Below the pieces are notes generated by a model that saw only the letters and a list, made by a program, of their open reading frames with translations, was not told where the DNA came from and did no database searches. Both the position numbers and the translations under genes were made by a program. A stretch of 14,438 bases of DNA from an uncultured Clostridia bacterium (lineage in GTDB: Bacteria > Bacillota > Clostridia > Oscillospirales > Acutalibacteraceae), in assembly GCA_947623215.1 (NCBI GenBank), contig CANQGN010000020.1:1-14438 (forward strand), written 5' to 3'. Below are positions 1 to 5,103 of the stretch, in pieces. How positions within the stretch are numbered: the stretch's first letter is position 1; every line of letters begins with the position of its first letter.

Positions 1-459
1 AAAAGCGGTGGGGTCGCCCCCCAGCGCCGCCACGCTAAGGGCCGCCCGGTGCCATTCGGTCGATTTTACCCGGTCGAGCAGTCCGCCGCCGTCGCGATAA
101 GCGGCCTCTATGTACCTCTCCATGGCGGCAAGGTAAGCTGCTCCCCCTTCGGCTTTGCAAAAGCGGTCGTCGCCCTCTGCCCCAAAGCGGCCCACGGCGA
201 GGGCCAGCCAGTCGGTTTCGGTCGAGCTCGCCCCGGCGCAAAAGGCGTCCCCTTCGAGCAGCGCTTCGCCCGCCCCGTAGCGGGCTTTGGCGCTATTCAC
301 CGCCGCTGTAATTGGCCCGGCAAGGTCGTCCCCCGCCGCCCCGGCGGGGGAGACTAAAACCGGGCAAACGCCAAAGCCAAGCAGCACGGCGAGCAGGCAG
401 GCCAGCCATTTGGTTGTTCTTGTTCTTGTTCTTGTTCTTGTTCTTGTTCTTGTCTTCAT
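1..459 (-). CDS. Exported helical-toroid protein, candidate cobalamin-binding surface protein (partial, 3' end outside window)
   Basis: The frame stays open for 153 codons from ATG 459 to the window edge, with GGAGAG upstream. The N-terminus is a signal peptide: MKT, then six Arg-Thr pairs encoded by a hexanucleotide repeat, a hydrophobic core WLACLLAVLLGFGV (about residues 18-31) and a likely cleavage after AGA-A (about 40-44). The mature part has helical segments such as ETDWLALAVGRFG, AAYLAAMERYIEAAY and TEWHRAALSVAALGGDP. From family knowledge, the last resembles prenyltransferase/squalene-cyclase-type repeats in secreted Clostridia proteins, often joined to DUF4430; that alpha/alpha toroid plus DUF4430 plan is shared with intrinsic factor and transcobalamin. 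The start overlaps the previous stop (ATGA), and the operon has a cobalamin riboswitch leader, so I infer a role in corrinoid capture. The missing C-terminus, where DUF4430 or a surface anchor would lie, prevents a firm call. The alternative is another surface toroid protein. Confidence 0.62.
   Translation of the reverse strand, partial: MKTRTRTRTRTRTRTTKWLACLLAVLLGFGVCPVLVSPAGAAGDDLAGPITAAVNSAKARYGAGEALLEGDAFCAGASSTETDWLALAVGRFGAEGDDRFCKAEGGAAYLAAMERYIEAAYRDGGGLLDRVKSTEWHRAALSVAALGGDPTAF
415..450 (-). repeat. Hexanucleotide microsatellite (AGAACA)6 in a signal-peptide n-region
   Basis: Six perfect tandem copies of TGTTCT on the plus strand read on the minus strand as AGA ACA, giving (Arg-Thr)6 straight after MKT of the exported protein. 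The unit is a multiple of three, so gain or loss of copies changes the positive charge of the signal-peptide n-region without shifting the frame. An imperfect extra copy (ACA next to AAG) flanks it at 451-456. Confidence 0.9.
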
Positions 460-743
460 TTTTGTTCGCTCTCCTTTTCCTGCGGTGCGGATGGTTGCTG
501 CTGCCCGCCCGGTTTGGCGCGGGGGCGCTTGCTCCGGCAGTGCTTTTGGCGGGCGGGCGACGGAGTGCGGCGGGGCGGCTTTAGCCCGGCGGCCTCCAGC
601 GCGCGCGGCCACGGGCCGAGAAAGGCCTTGATACGCGAGCGCTCCACCTCGTCAAAATCCGTCTTTTTCGGCGTTCGCCCCAGCTCCCGCTGCCGCTGGG
701 CAAGCCGGTCTATCGCCCAGCGCTTTTTGTCTTCCGCCGTCAT
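456..743 (-). CDS. Small HNHR (homing-endonuclease-associated repeat) domain protein
   Basis: A 95-residue protein. Residues about 10-53 contain RQRELGRTPKKTDFDE, then FLGPWPRALEAAGLKP, the pattern of the homing-endonuclease-associated repeat (HNHR): an RELGRTPT-type strand/helix and a final WxxALxAAGL helix, a small DNA-binding-like fold. The C-terminal 40 residues are basic and low in complexity (Pro, Arg, Lys, Gln), and no nuclease domain is attached. A G-rich stretch at 747-755 serves as ribosome binding site. It is the first gene after the cobalamin riboswitch and attenuator, and its TGA overlaps the ATG of the exported protein by four bases (ATGA), so the two are probably translationally coupled. 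Its function is unknown. A nucleic-acid-binding regulator of the same operon is possible but only a guess. Confidence 0.7.
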   Translation of the reverse strand: MTAEDKKRWAIDRLAQRQRELGRTPKKTDFDEVERSRIKAFLGPWPRALEAAGLKPPRRTPSPARQKHCRSKRPRAKPGGQQQPSAPQEKESEQK

Positions 744-764
744 CCTACGCCCCCCTTTTGTTGC

Positions 765-806
765 AAAACAAAAACACTCTTTTTACCCACAAAGGCAAAA
801 AGAGTG
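765..806 (-). terminator. Intrinsic terminator of the riboswitch expression platform
   Basis: Minus-strand CACTCTTTTT (797-806) pairs perfectly over 10 bp with AAAAAGAGTG (775-784) across a 12-nt loop. TTTTTGTTTT follows at 765-774. It lies between the riboswitch and the first start codon, so it works as an attenuator and not as an operon end. Confidence 0.88.
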
Positions 807-904
807 CAACAAACTGGAACCGAACCCGCACGGAGGCCACCCCCGCGCAAAAAAAGCGCAGGCGACGGCCGAGCATGTTCGGCGTCAATCGGCTGCACTC
901 TTCT
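797..904 (-). promoter_or_regulatory. Antiterminator helix partner strands
   Basis: The minus-strand segment AGAAGAGTGCA (894-904) is complementary to TGCACTCTTTT, which starts at 808 and contains the 5' arm of the terminator: nine Watson-Crick pairs (AAGAGTGCA with TGCACTCTT), extended by a G-U and an A-U. The two pairings exclude each other, giving a classic antiterminator/terminator switch just downstream of the B12 box. Small hairpins between the strands (GCCGA..TCGGC about 865-880; GCGC-T7-GCGC about 846-860) could bring them together. The hairpin just 3' of the aptamer (CACC..GGTG, about 905-920) is where the L13 kissing loop sits in this class, so ligand binding could occupy the antiterminator region. 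Confidence 0.72.
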
Positions 905-929
905 CACCAAAGCGGTGGTTCACCTAACG

Positions 930-1113
930 AAAATACGGCAGATATCCTGACTTATGACCAGCGGCAAAGCCGCGTGAAAGCGCGCCTTCTCAGGGCGGCG
1001 CCCCAATGACCGTTAGCGCTTTCTCTCGTCAAATACAGTAATGGCGGTTGTTCCGGATTCGAACCGGATTCCCTTTTAATCTACTCAGCGTACAACTTTT
1101 CAAACCGTATTTT
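930..1113 (-). promoter_or_regulatory. Cobalamin (AdoCbl/B12) riboswitch
   Basis: On the minus strand the conserved core of the cobalamin aptamer appears in order: TTAAAAGGGAA (about 1070-1080), the P5 hairpin TCCGG-TTCGAAT-CCGGA (1052-1068), CCGCCATTACTGT in the place of the conserved CGCCACTGT (about 1035-1047), a long arm closed by GAAAGCGC/GCGCTTTC, a GCGGC-TTT-GCCGC hairpin, then the B12 box AAGTCAGGATATCTGCC (937-953). The ends pair as P1: AAAATACGG (1105-1113) with CCGTATTTT (930-938), a perfect 9 bp. The B12 box differs from the usual AGTCAGGAGACCTGCC at two positions. Downstream lie the antiterminator/terminator and the HNHR plus exported-protein genes, so bound cobalamin should end transcription. 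Confidence 0.93.
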
Positions 1114-1158
1114 CCACAATTTTTCAGTTTTGGCGCGGGCTGCCCACCCGCAAAGGGG

Positions 1159-1187
1159 ATTTTACCACATCTGCCGCCCGAATGCAA
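1159..1187 (-). promoter_or_regulatory. Sigma-A promoter of the B12-controlled operon
   Basis: The minus strand shows TTGCAT (1182-1187), a 17-nt spacer, then TAAAAT (1159-1164), placed about 45 nt before the riboswitch P1 helix. A GCGGG..CCCGC hairpin (about 1137-1154) lies near the expected transcription start. Confidence 0.72.
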
Positions 1188-1229
1188 GCGGTAACGCAGC
1201 AATTTTTCGCTTTCCTTCCGCTGCCCGGG

Positions 1230-1496
1230 TTACTGGGGCTGCTTTGGCACCTCTTTAAACAGGTTAAAGCGAAAGAGCAGCGCTTCATCTTCTGGATTCG
1301 CGCAGCGAATGGTGGCCTCTGAGATAACCGCGCCCTTTAAAATGTTGGCAATGCCCATAATCTGGCAAAGCTTGGACTTTAAGTTGAGCACGTCGCCCTC
1401 GTTGGTTTCTAAAAATACGTCGCCTTTGCAGGAGTCGAGCGTGCGGATAAAATCCGCCGCATCAATATCGTGCAGGGTCATTTCGTCGTTGGTCAT
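1230..1496 (-). CDS. Conserved-looking 88-residue protein of unknown function
   Basis: An acidic 88-residue protein with no membrane segment or Cys pair. Its core, CKGDVFLETNEGDVLNLKSK then LCQIMGIANILKGAVISEAT and a closing LLFRFNLF, suggests alternating beta-strands and helices. It recalls, from memory, short proteins widespread in Clostridia that have no assigned function. The NLKSK-LCQIMG stretch faintly recalls the Ser-region helix of HPr, but no active-site His is present in the right place, so I do not call it HPr. I chose ATG 1496 because GGGAG (about 1505-1510) lies 8 nt upstream; a TTG at 1502 would leave only 2 nt. It has its own likely promoter after the rpsR terminator. Confidence 0.75.
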   Translation of the reverse strand: MTNDEMTLHDIDAADFIRTLDSCKGDVFLETNEGDVLNLKSKLCQIMGIANILKGAVISEATIRCANPEDEALLFRFNLFKEVPKQPQ

Positions 1497-1519
1497 GTTC
1501 AAGACTCCCTTTAAAAATT

Positions 1520-1548
1520 AAGATACAATGGATAATCGGCGGGGGCAA
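1520..1548 (-). promoter_or_regulatory. Probable promoter of the 88-residue protein gene
   Basis: The minus strand shows TTGCCC (1543-1548), a 17-nt spacer and TATCTT (1520-1525), just after the rpsR terminator and about 24 nt before the start codon. The hexamers are only moderately close to consensus. Confidence 0.45.
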
Positions 1549-1556
1549 AAGCCCGC

Positions 1557-1588
1557 AAAAAAGCCGCCGAAGCGAATCGTCCGGCGGC
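1557..1588 (-). terminator. Terminator of the rpsF-ssb-rpsR operon
   Basis: Minus-strand GCCGCCG (1582-1588) pairs with CGGCGGC (1563-1569) across a 12-nt loop, and six T follow (1557-1562). It begins about 23 nt after the rpsR stop. Confidence 0.88.
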
Positions 1589-1611
1589 CAAAAATTACGT
1601 CGCGGTGGCAA

Positions 1612-1911
1612 TTAGTCGTTTACGTAGGGCATCAGCGCCACGTACCGCGCCCGTTTAATGGCAACGGTTAAGGCACGCTGGTGCCGCGCGCAGGTACCGG
1701 TTACCCGGCGGGGCAAAATTTTGGCCCGCTCAGAGGTAAACTTGCGCAAACGGGCAACGTCTTTGTAGTCGATGTTGTCAATTTTATCCACGCAAAACGC
1801 GCAAACCTTGCGGCGACCCTTGCGGCCGCGCGCGGGGCGTTCGGGCCGTTCCGGGCGCTCGGGGCGCTCCGGGCGTTCGGTACGCTCCGGCTGCTTCTCG
1901 GTTTTTTCCAT
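1612..1911 (-). CDS. rpsR: 30S ribosomal protein S18 (bS18), zinc-type, with N-terminal ERP repeats
   Basis: A 99-residue S18, which binds the 30S platform next to S6 and helps assembly there. The conserved body starts at about residue 35 and includes the family signatures YKDVARLRKFTSERAKILPR and RRVTGTCARHQRALTVAIKR. Cys37, Cys40, Cys74 and His77 would form the zinc site of the C+ form of S18. I chose ATG 1911 because AAGGAG (about 1921-1926) lies 9 nt upstream; an in-frame ATG at 1941 lacks such spacing. The N-terminus (residues 9-34) is an unusual basic/acidic extension with five Glu-Arg-Pro units. It is the last gene of the rpsF-ssb-rpsR operon, about 48 nt after ssb, with a terminator behind it. 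Confidence 0.97.
   Translation of the reverse strand: MEKTEKQPERTERPERPERPERPERPARGRKGRRKVCAFCVDKIDNIDYKDVARLRKFTSERAKILPRRVTGTCARHQRALTVAIKRARYVALMPYVND
1834..1878 (-). repeat. 9-nt tandem repeat encoding (Glu-Arg-Pro)5 in rpsR
   Basis: Five consecutive near-identical 9-bp units, GA(A/G) CG(C/G) CC(C/G), encode ERP five times. A degenerate copy (PERT) lies before them. The third-position differences show it is older than a perfect microsatellite, but it can still change length in frame. Confidence 0.85.
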
Positions 1912-1959
1912 CTTGGTACACTCCTTTTTACACACATTCATCTGCCGTAAGGCGGGGCC

Positions 1960-2409
1960 TTAAAACGGCAGGTCGTCGTCTACCGCGTCAATCTCGCGAA
2001 AATCGTCGTTCCCGGCGTTTTCAAAAGCCGGGGTAACCTGCGATGCGGCGTCATAAGCCGGTTTGTCGGCGGCAGGGGCGTTGCCGTCCCGTTTGGAATC
2101 GGCAAAATGCAGGCTGTCGGCTACAATGGTGTAGGCCTTGCGGCGCACTCCGTTCCGGTCTTCGTAGCTGCGGGTTTCCATGCGGCCCTGCACGGCAATC
2201 ATTTGCCCTTTGTGAAAATAGCGGCTTACAAAATCCGCCTGCGAACGCCAGGCAACCACGTCAAAAAAATCGGTTTGCCGTTCGGTGCCCGCTTTGGCAA
2301 ACGAGCGCTCCACCGCAATGGTAAAGGAAGAAACATTCACGCCGGCGGGCGTTTGGCGCAGTTCCGGGTCGGCCGTTAAACGGCCCATCATAATAACGGA
2401 ATTGAGCAT
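1960..2409 (-). CDS. ssb: Single-stranded DNA-binding protein
   Basis: A 149-residue SSB that coats single-stranded DNA in replication and repair. The OB fold covers about residues 1-108, with family motifs MLNSVIMMGRLTADPELR, FFDVVAWRSQADFVSRYFHKG and IAVQGRMETRSYEDRNGVRR. A linker of about 35 residues rich in Ala, Asp and Asn leads to the acidic tip DAVDDDLPF, the conserved hook that recruits partner proteins. GAGGTG lies 7 nt before the ATG, and the TGA of rpsF lies inside that ribosome binding site, so translation of the two is probably linked. This is the usual middle gene between S6 and S18. Confidence 0.97.
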   Translation of the reverse strand: MLNSVIMMGRLTADPELRQTPAGVNVSSFTIAVERSFAKAGTERQTDFFDVVAWRSQADFVSRYFHKGQMIAVQGRMETRSYEDRNGVRRKAYTIVADSLHFADSKRDGNAPAADKPAYDAASQVTPAFENAGNDDFREIDAVDDDLPF

Positions 2410-2420
2410 TGTTTTTCACC

Positions 2421-2708
2421 TCAGCCTTGTTTTTTGGTAATCATGGTGCGCAGAACGCCGTCTGTTATTTTAAACACACGGTCAAGCTCCGCCGGGAAAT
2501 CGCTTTCTGCCGTAAAGGTAACGACTACGTAGTAGCCTTCGGCCTCGTCGTTAATCAGGTAGGCCAGGCGGCGTTTGCCCCATACGTCTACGTTTTCCAC
2601 GGTTCCGTTCGCTTCAATCATACCCTGAAATTTCTCTTGCAGGGCAACGGCGGCTTCTTCGCCGTTTTTCAAGCTGAACACCATCATGACTTCGTACTGT
2701 CCGGTCAT
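2421..2708 (-). CDS. rpsF: 30S ribosomal protein S6 (bS6)
   Basis: A 95-residue S6 that pairs with S18 on the 30S platform. Family features include the first strand YEVMMVFS, the central WGKRRLAYLINDEAEGYYVV and the last strand with ITDGVLRTMITK. The start is fixed by a near-perfect AAGGAGGTGC about 6 nt upstream. It opens the rpsF-ssb-rpsR operon; only 11 nt separate its stop from ssb. Its promoter is at 2801-2829, and the leader between them holds a hairpin that may be the S6:S18 feedback site. Confidence 0.97.
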   Translation of the reverse strand: MTGQYEVMMVFSLKNGEEAAVALQEKFQGMIEANGTVENVDVWGKRRLAYLINDEAEGYYVVVTFTAESDFPAELDRVFKITDGVLRTMITKKQG

Positions 2709-2735
2709 TTTTCAGCACCTCCTTCTGGGCGTAAG

Positions 2736-2760
2736 GCTCCCCCTTCTTAACAGCGGGAGC
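2736..2760 (-). promoter_or_regulatory. rpsF: Hairpin in the rpsF leader, candidate S6:S18 autoregulatory site
   Basis: Minus-strand GCTCCC (2755-2760) pairs with GGGAGC (2736-2741), with CCG exposed just inside the 5' arm. It lies between the promoter and the rpsF ribosome binding site. Many bacteria have an rpsF leader RNA that binds the S6:S18 complex through a CCG element. I see only the stem and the CCG, so the match is suggestive. Confidence 0.35.
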
Positions 2761-2800
2761 AAGGAAGCAGACAGGGGAAAAATTTATCTGCGTGAACCAT

Positions 2801-2829
2801 ATTATACCACCGAAAAACCGCCAAGTCAA
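2801..2829 (-). promoter_or_regulatory. Strong sigma-A promoter of rpsF-ssb-rpsR
   Basis: Minus-strand TTGACT (2824-2829), a 17-nt spacer and TATAAT (2801-2806), which is near consensus. It is back to back with the foldase promoter, with only 41 bp between the two -35 boxes. Confidence 0.92.
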
Positions 2830-2870
2830 TGGTTTTTTCGCCGGTCGGCCAAAAAATGAAAAATCCGGTG

Positions 2871-2899
2871 TAGACATTTGCCGGCCAATGGTGTATAAT
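2871..2899 (+). promoter_or_regulatory. Sigma-A promoter of the lipoprotein foldase gene
   Basis: TAGACA (2871-2876), a 17-nt spacer and a perfect TATAAT (2894-2899), about 100 nt before the start codon at 2999. It is divergent from the rpsF promoter. Confidence 0.85.
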
Positions 2900-2998
2900 G
2901 GGGGCAAGTTTGTCTCGCCGCCCACCCCTTTTTTGCCTTTTGCCATGGGTTGCCATGGGCGCGGGGCCATTTTTACTCTGTTCAGGAGGAATCTTGTC

Positions 2999-4147
2999 AT
3001 GAAATATTGTACCCGCATTCTCGCCGCCGGGCTGGCGGCCCTGCTCGCGGCCCTTTGCTGCACCGCCTGCCACAAAAAGAACGAAACGGTAATGACGGTG
3101 GGCGATACCGCTATCCCCTCCGGGCTCTACCTGGCCTTTGAGTTAGAGGCCTTTAACGAGCTGATGAGCGGCGTAAACGAAGAGCTGCAAGAGTCGAGCG
3201 ACGCCTCGCAGATTACCGACTACGCCGACTACTTTAACTACGACTACGAAAACCAGTCGGCCGAAGAATACGTGCGCACCCGCGCCAAGGCCATGGCGGT
3301 AGAGTATGCCGTGGTGCAGGCCAAATATAAGGAATTTGGGCTGGAGCTCGCCAAGGCCGACACCGATTATATAGACAGCTACGCCCAGTATTACTGGGAG
3401 AGCAACGCCAAAGACGTGTACGAACCCAACGGCGTAAGCTTTGCCACCTACCAGTCGGTTATTACCTTTCAGGTGATGCGCAGCCACCTGTTCAGCTACT
3501 ACTATGACGAACCGGATGAAGAAACCGGCAAGGGCGGCGTGCAGCAGGTACCGGACAAAGAGCTGACCGAAGAGTTGGCGAACTCTTACCTGCTTGCCGA
3601 CTCGCTTGCCGTGAGCTTAACGCCCGAAAGCACCAGCGAGGCCGCCCTGACCGACGACCAGATAAAGGCCGCCAAAGCCAAGCTGGACGATTACGCCAAG
3701 CGCATTAACAGCGGCGACGCCACCTTTGCGGAGGTGTACAAAGAGCAAAACGGCAGCGAACCGCAGGAAAATACCTCCCTTACCTCCGGCGACGTAAAGA
3801 CCATTTACCCCGCCACCGCCACCGTGCTTTCATCAGAAGATCAGGATACCACCCGCTACGAGCTCTTTCAAAAACAAACGGAGGCCGACGGCTTTACCTA
3901 CGGCAAAGCCGTGGTGTTTGGCGGCGAAGACGACGGCGCTTATTACCTCGCCATCTTTTACCAGATAGAAAAAGACCCCTATTACCTGCAAAACTACCGC
4001 GCGGCGCTGCTTTACTCGCTGCGCAACGACGCCTTTACCACCCTGCTGGCGGACGAAGGCAAAAAACTGACCCAGACGGCAGACGACGGGCTGATAAACT
4101 ACTACAAGCCCACCAACATTCACATCAGCGACGCTTCGGCCGCTTAA
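2999..4147 (+). CDS. PrsA/SurA-like lipoprotein foldase (peptidyl-prolyl isomerase family)
   Basis: A 382-residue exported protein. Lys/Arg residues, a hydrophobic stretch (7-19) and CCTAC with a likely lipidated Cys24 make a lipoprotein signal peptide, although the lipobox (C-T-A-C) is not classical. The mature part opens with ETVMTVGDTAIPSGLYLAFE, the VNG..I..G.Y strand/helix that starts SurA-N/PrsA domains, followed by long Ala/Glu/Tyr-rich helices. The segment YAKRINSGDATFAEVYKEQN (about 235-255) looks like the start of a parvulin PPIase domain; the rest of that domain is divergent, so activity is uncertain. It should act at the outer face of the membrane, helping exported proteins fold. 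AGGAGG lies 11 nt before ATG 2999. An in-frame open stretch runs upstream to 2792, but the promoter at 2871-2899 rules out that start. The gene is a single transcription unit. Confidence 0.75.
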   Translation: MKYCTRILAAGLAALLAALCCTACHKKNETVMTVGDTAIPSGLYLAFELEAFNELMSGVNEELQESSDASQITDYADYFNYDYENQSAEEYVRTRAKAMAVEYAVVQAKYKEFGLELAKADTDYIDSYAQYYWESNAKDVYEPNGVSFATYQSVITFQVMRSHLFSYYYDEPDEETGKGGVQQVPDKELTEELANSYLLADSLAVSLTPESTSEAALTDDQIKAAKAKLDDYAKRINSGDATFAEVYKEQNGSEPQENTSLTSGDVKTIYPATATVLSSEDQDTTRYELFQKQTEADGFTYGKAVVFGGEDDGAYYLAIFYQIEKDPYYLQNYRAALLYSLRNDAFTTLLADEGKKLTQTADDGLINYYKPTNIHISDASAA

Positions 4148-4154
4148 AGCGACG

Positions 4155-4200
4155 CCCGCCCCCGCCCTCTTACTAAGGTAAAAAGGGCGGGGGCGGGTCT
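4155..4200 (+). terminator. Terminator-like hairpin after the foldase gene
   Basis: CCCGCCCCCGCCCT (4155-4168) pairs perfectly over 14 bp with AGGGCGGGGGCGGG (4184-4197) across a 15-nt loop, 8 nt after the stop. The following T tract is short (TCTT), so termination may be partial. Confidence 0.7.
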
Positions 4201-4209
4201 TAGCGAAAA

Positions 4210-4470
4210 AGGCGAGGGAAGCCGAACCCGCGTCGGTTTTCGGCGGCGTCATCGCCCTTGACAATATACGCCGTGTATTCTCTGCGGGCACTTCCTTGCC
4301 TGAATGCAAATTCGCTCGCCGAAAACTGCTTCGCACCCCTCGCTGAGAAATTTTTGAGAACTTTTTCGTTCGGAGGACGAAGCCTTGCTTCCCGCAAGGC
4401 GAGGACGACGGGCGGGAAAGGGCCAAAAAGGGCCTTGCGAGGGGCGGCGTGTGTTCGGCTTCCCTCGCCT
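4210..4470. mobile_element. Candidate MITE-like 261-bp element with perfect 18-bp terminal inverted repeats
   Basis: The sequence at 4210-4227 (AGGCGAGGGAAGCCGAAC) is repeated exactly in inverse at 4453-4470. The 225 bp between them contain small hairpins (TTCGT..ACGAA near 4368-4384, CTTGC..GCAAG near 4383-4400, GGCC..GGCC near 4421-4434) and no convincing gene: the open frames have no ribosome binding site and run across the inverted repeats. It fills the gap between the foldase terminator and the rpsO promoter. No clear target-site duplication is visible at the outer ends. It could be a non-autonomous element, a dispersed intergenic repeat or a structured RNA; the window alone cannot tell. 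Confidence 0.5.
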
Positions 4471-4484
4471 CAACAAAAAAACTC

Positions 4485-4513
4485 TTTACAAACCGCAAAA
4501 AGCGTGCTATAAT
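4485..4513 (+). promoter_or_regulatory. Sigma-A promoter of rpsO
   Basis: TTTACA (4485-4490), a 17-nt spacer and a perfect TATAAT (4508-4513), starting 15 bp after the inverted-repeat element. Confidence 0.88.
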
Positions 4514-4518
4514 CATCG

Positions 4519-4596
4519 TCAGATTCCCGCTTCCAGGCCTTTGGGGTCACCGTCCTTTGGCGTAGATTCGGGAGAATTTAGTATGAGGTGAATCAA
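4519..4596 (+). promoter_or_regulatory. rpsO: rpsO leader RNA, candidate S15 autoregulatory site
   Basis: The roughly 80-nt leader has a long-range pairing TCCCG (4525-4529) with CGGGA (4569-4573), enclosing two direct copies of CCTTTGG and a GGGTCACC segment. The ribosome binding site (GAGGTG) comes just after the 3' arm. It also holds a two-codon reading frame, ATG AGG TGA (4583-4591), that contains the ribosome binding site. S15 represses its own mRNA in several phyla through differently shaped leaders, so such a role is plausible here but not shown. Confidence 0.35.
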
Positions 4597-4860
4597 ATGA
4601 CCAACGAACTCAAACAACAAATCATGCAGCAGTACGCGCTGCATGAGGGCGACACCGGTTCGCCCGAGGTACAGATTGCCGTGCTGACCCAGCGCATTAA
4701 CGAGCTGACCGAGCACCTGAAGGTGCACAAAAAAGACCACCACTCCCGCCGCGGGCTGCTCATGATGGTCGGTCACCGCCGCAACCTGCTTGCCTATTTG
4801 CAGAAGAAGGATATTGAACGGTACCGCAGCATTATTGCCAAGCTGGGCATCCGGAAATAA
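4597..4860 (+). CDS. rpsO: 30S ribosomal protein S15 (uS15)
   Basis: An 87-residue S15, a primary 16S rRNA-binding protein that nucleates the central domain of the 30S subunit. It shows the four-helix pattern with family motifs HEGDTGSPEVQIAVLTQRI, LTEHLKVHKKDHHSRRGLL and LLAYLQKKDIERYRSIIAKL. I chose ATG 4597 because GAGGTG (4585-4590) lies 6 nt upstream; a GTG at 4588 lies inside that site. It has its own promoter and terminator and is followed by pnp, the gene order conserved across many bacteria. Confidence 0.98.
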   Translation: MTNELKQQIMQQYALHEGDTGSPEVQIAVLTQRINELTEHLKVHKKDHHSRRGLLMMVGHRRNLLAYLQKKDIERYRSIIAKLGIRK

Positions 4861-4871
4861 CCACGTTTCAC

Positions 4872-4916
4872 AACGGGCGGACCAGCCATAAAGAGTCCGC
4901 CCGTTTTGCCCATTTT
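4872..4916 (+). terminator. Terminator after rpsO
   Basis: AACGGGCGGAC (4872-4882) pairs perfectly over 11 bp with GTCCGCCCGTT (4895-4905), followed by TTGCCCATTTTC. No clear separate promoter for pnp was found in 4917-5087, so partial read-through from rpsO into pnp is likely. Confidence 0.85.
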
Positions 4917-5103
4917 CTTTTTGGTTAAACGGGCAGCCGCACCAGCGGTTGGGCCGGCATTAGCAGTGAACAGATGTCCCGCAGCATTTGCTTGATTTTC
5001 AGCAAAAAATCGCCGGAGCATGTGTTAATTGCTAAAGCGCGGCTTTGCCGCCCCATTGCGACGGTTCGTTTTGCCCTGTGTATGTGCAAGGAGGAATCGC
5101 ACA

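Noticed and set aside
49..631. Plus-strand open frames with a Leu/Val or Phe/Leu repeat
   Set aside because: They are the reverse readings of the signal-peptide microsatellite and the HNHR gene, with no ribosome binding site.
1035..1080. tRNA-like T arm (TCCGG-TTCGAAT-CCGGA) suggesting a tRNA, tmRNA or attachment site
   Set aside because: No matching acceptor 5' strand, anticodon arm or D arm is present; the hairpin is the P5 arm of the cobalamin riboswitch.
4258..4286. TTGACA inside the inverted-repeat element as a promoter
   Set aside because: No acceptable -10 at 16-18 nt downstream (the position holds TCTGCG).
4200..4512. Short open frames on both strands inside the inverted-repeat element
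   Set aside because: No ribosome binding site, and the frames cross the inverted repeats and the rpsO promoter; I treat the segment as non-coding.
3833..4516. Long minus-strand open frame of 227 codons
   Set aside because: It lies antisense to the end of the foldase gene and runs through its terminator and the inverted-repeat element; composition is that of a shadow frame.
4917..5087. A separate promoter or riboswitch in front of pnp
   Set aside because: Only weak -10-like patches (near 5021-5038) with no -35 at a fitting distance, and no recognisable riboswitch core; small hairpins alone (for example TTTGCT..AGCAAA near 4987-5006) are not enough.
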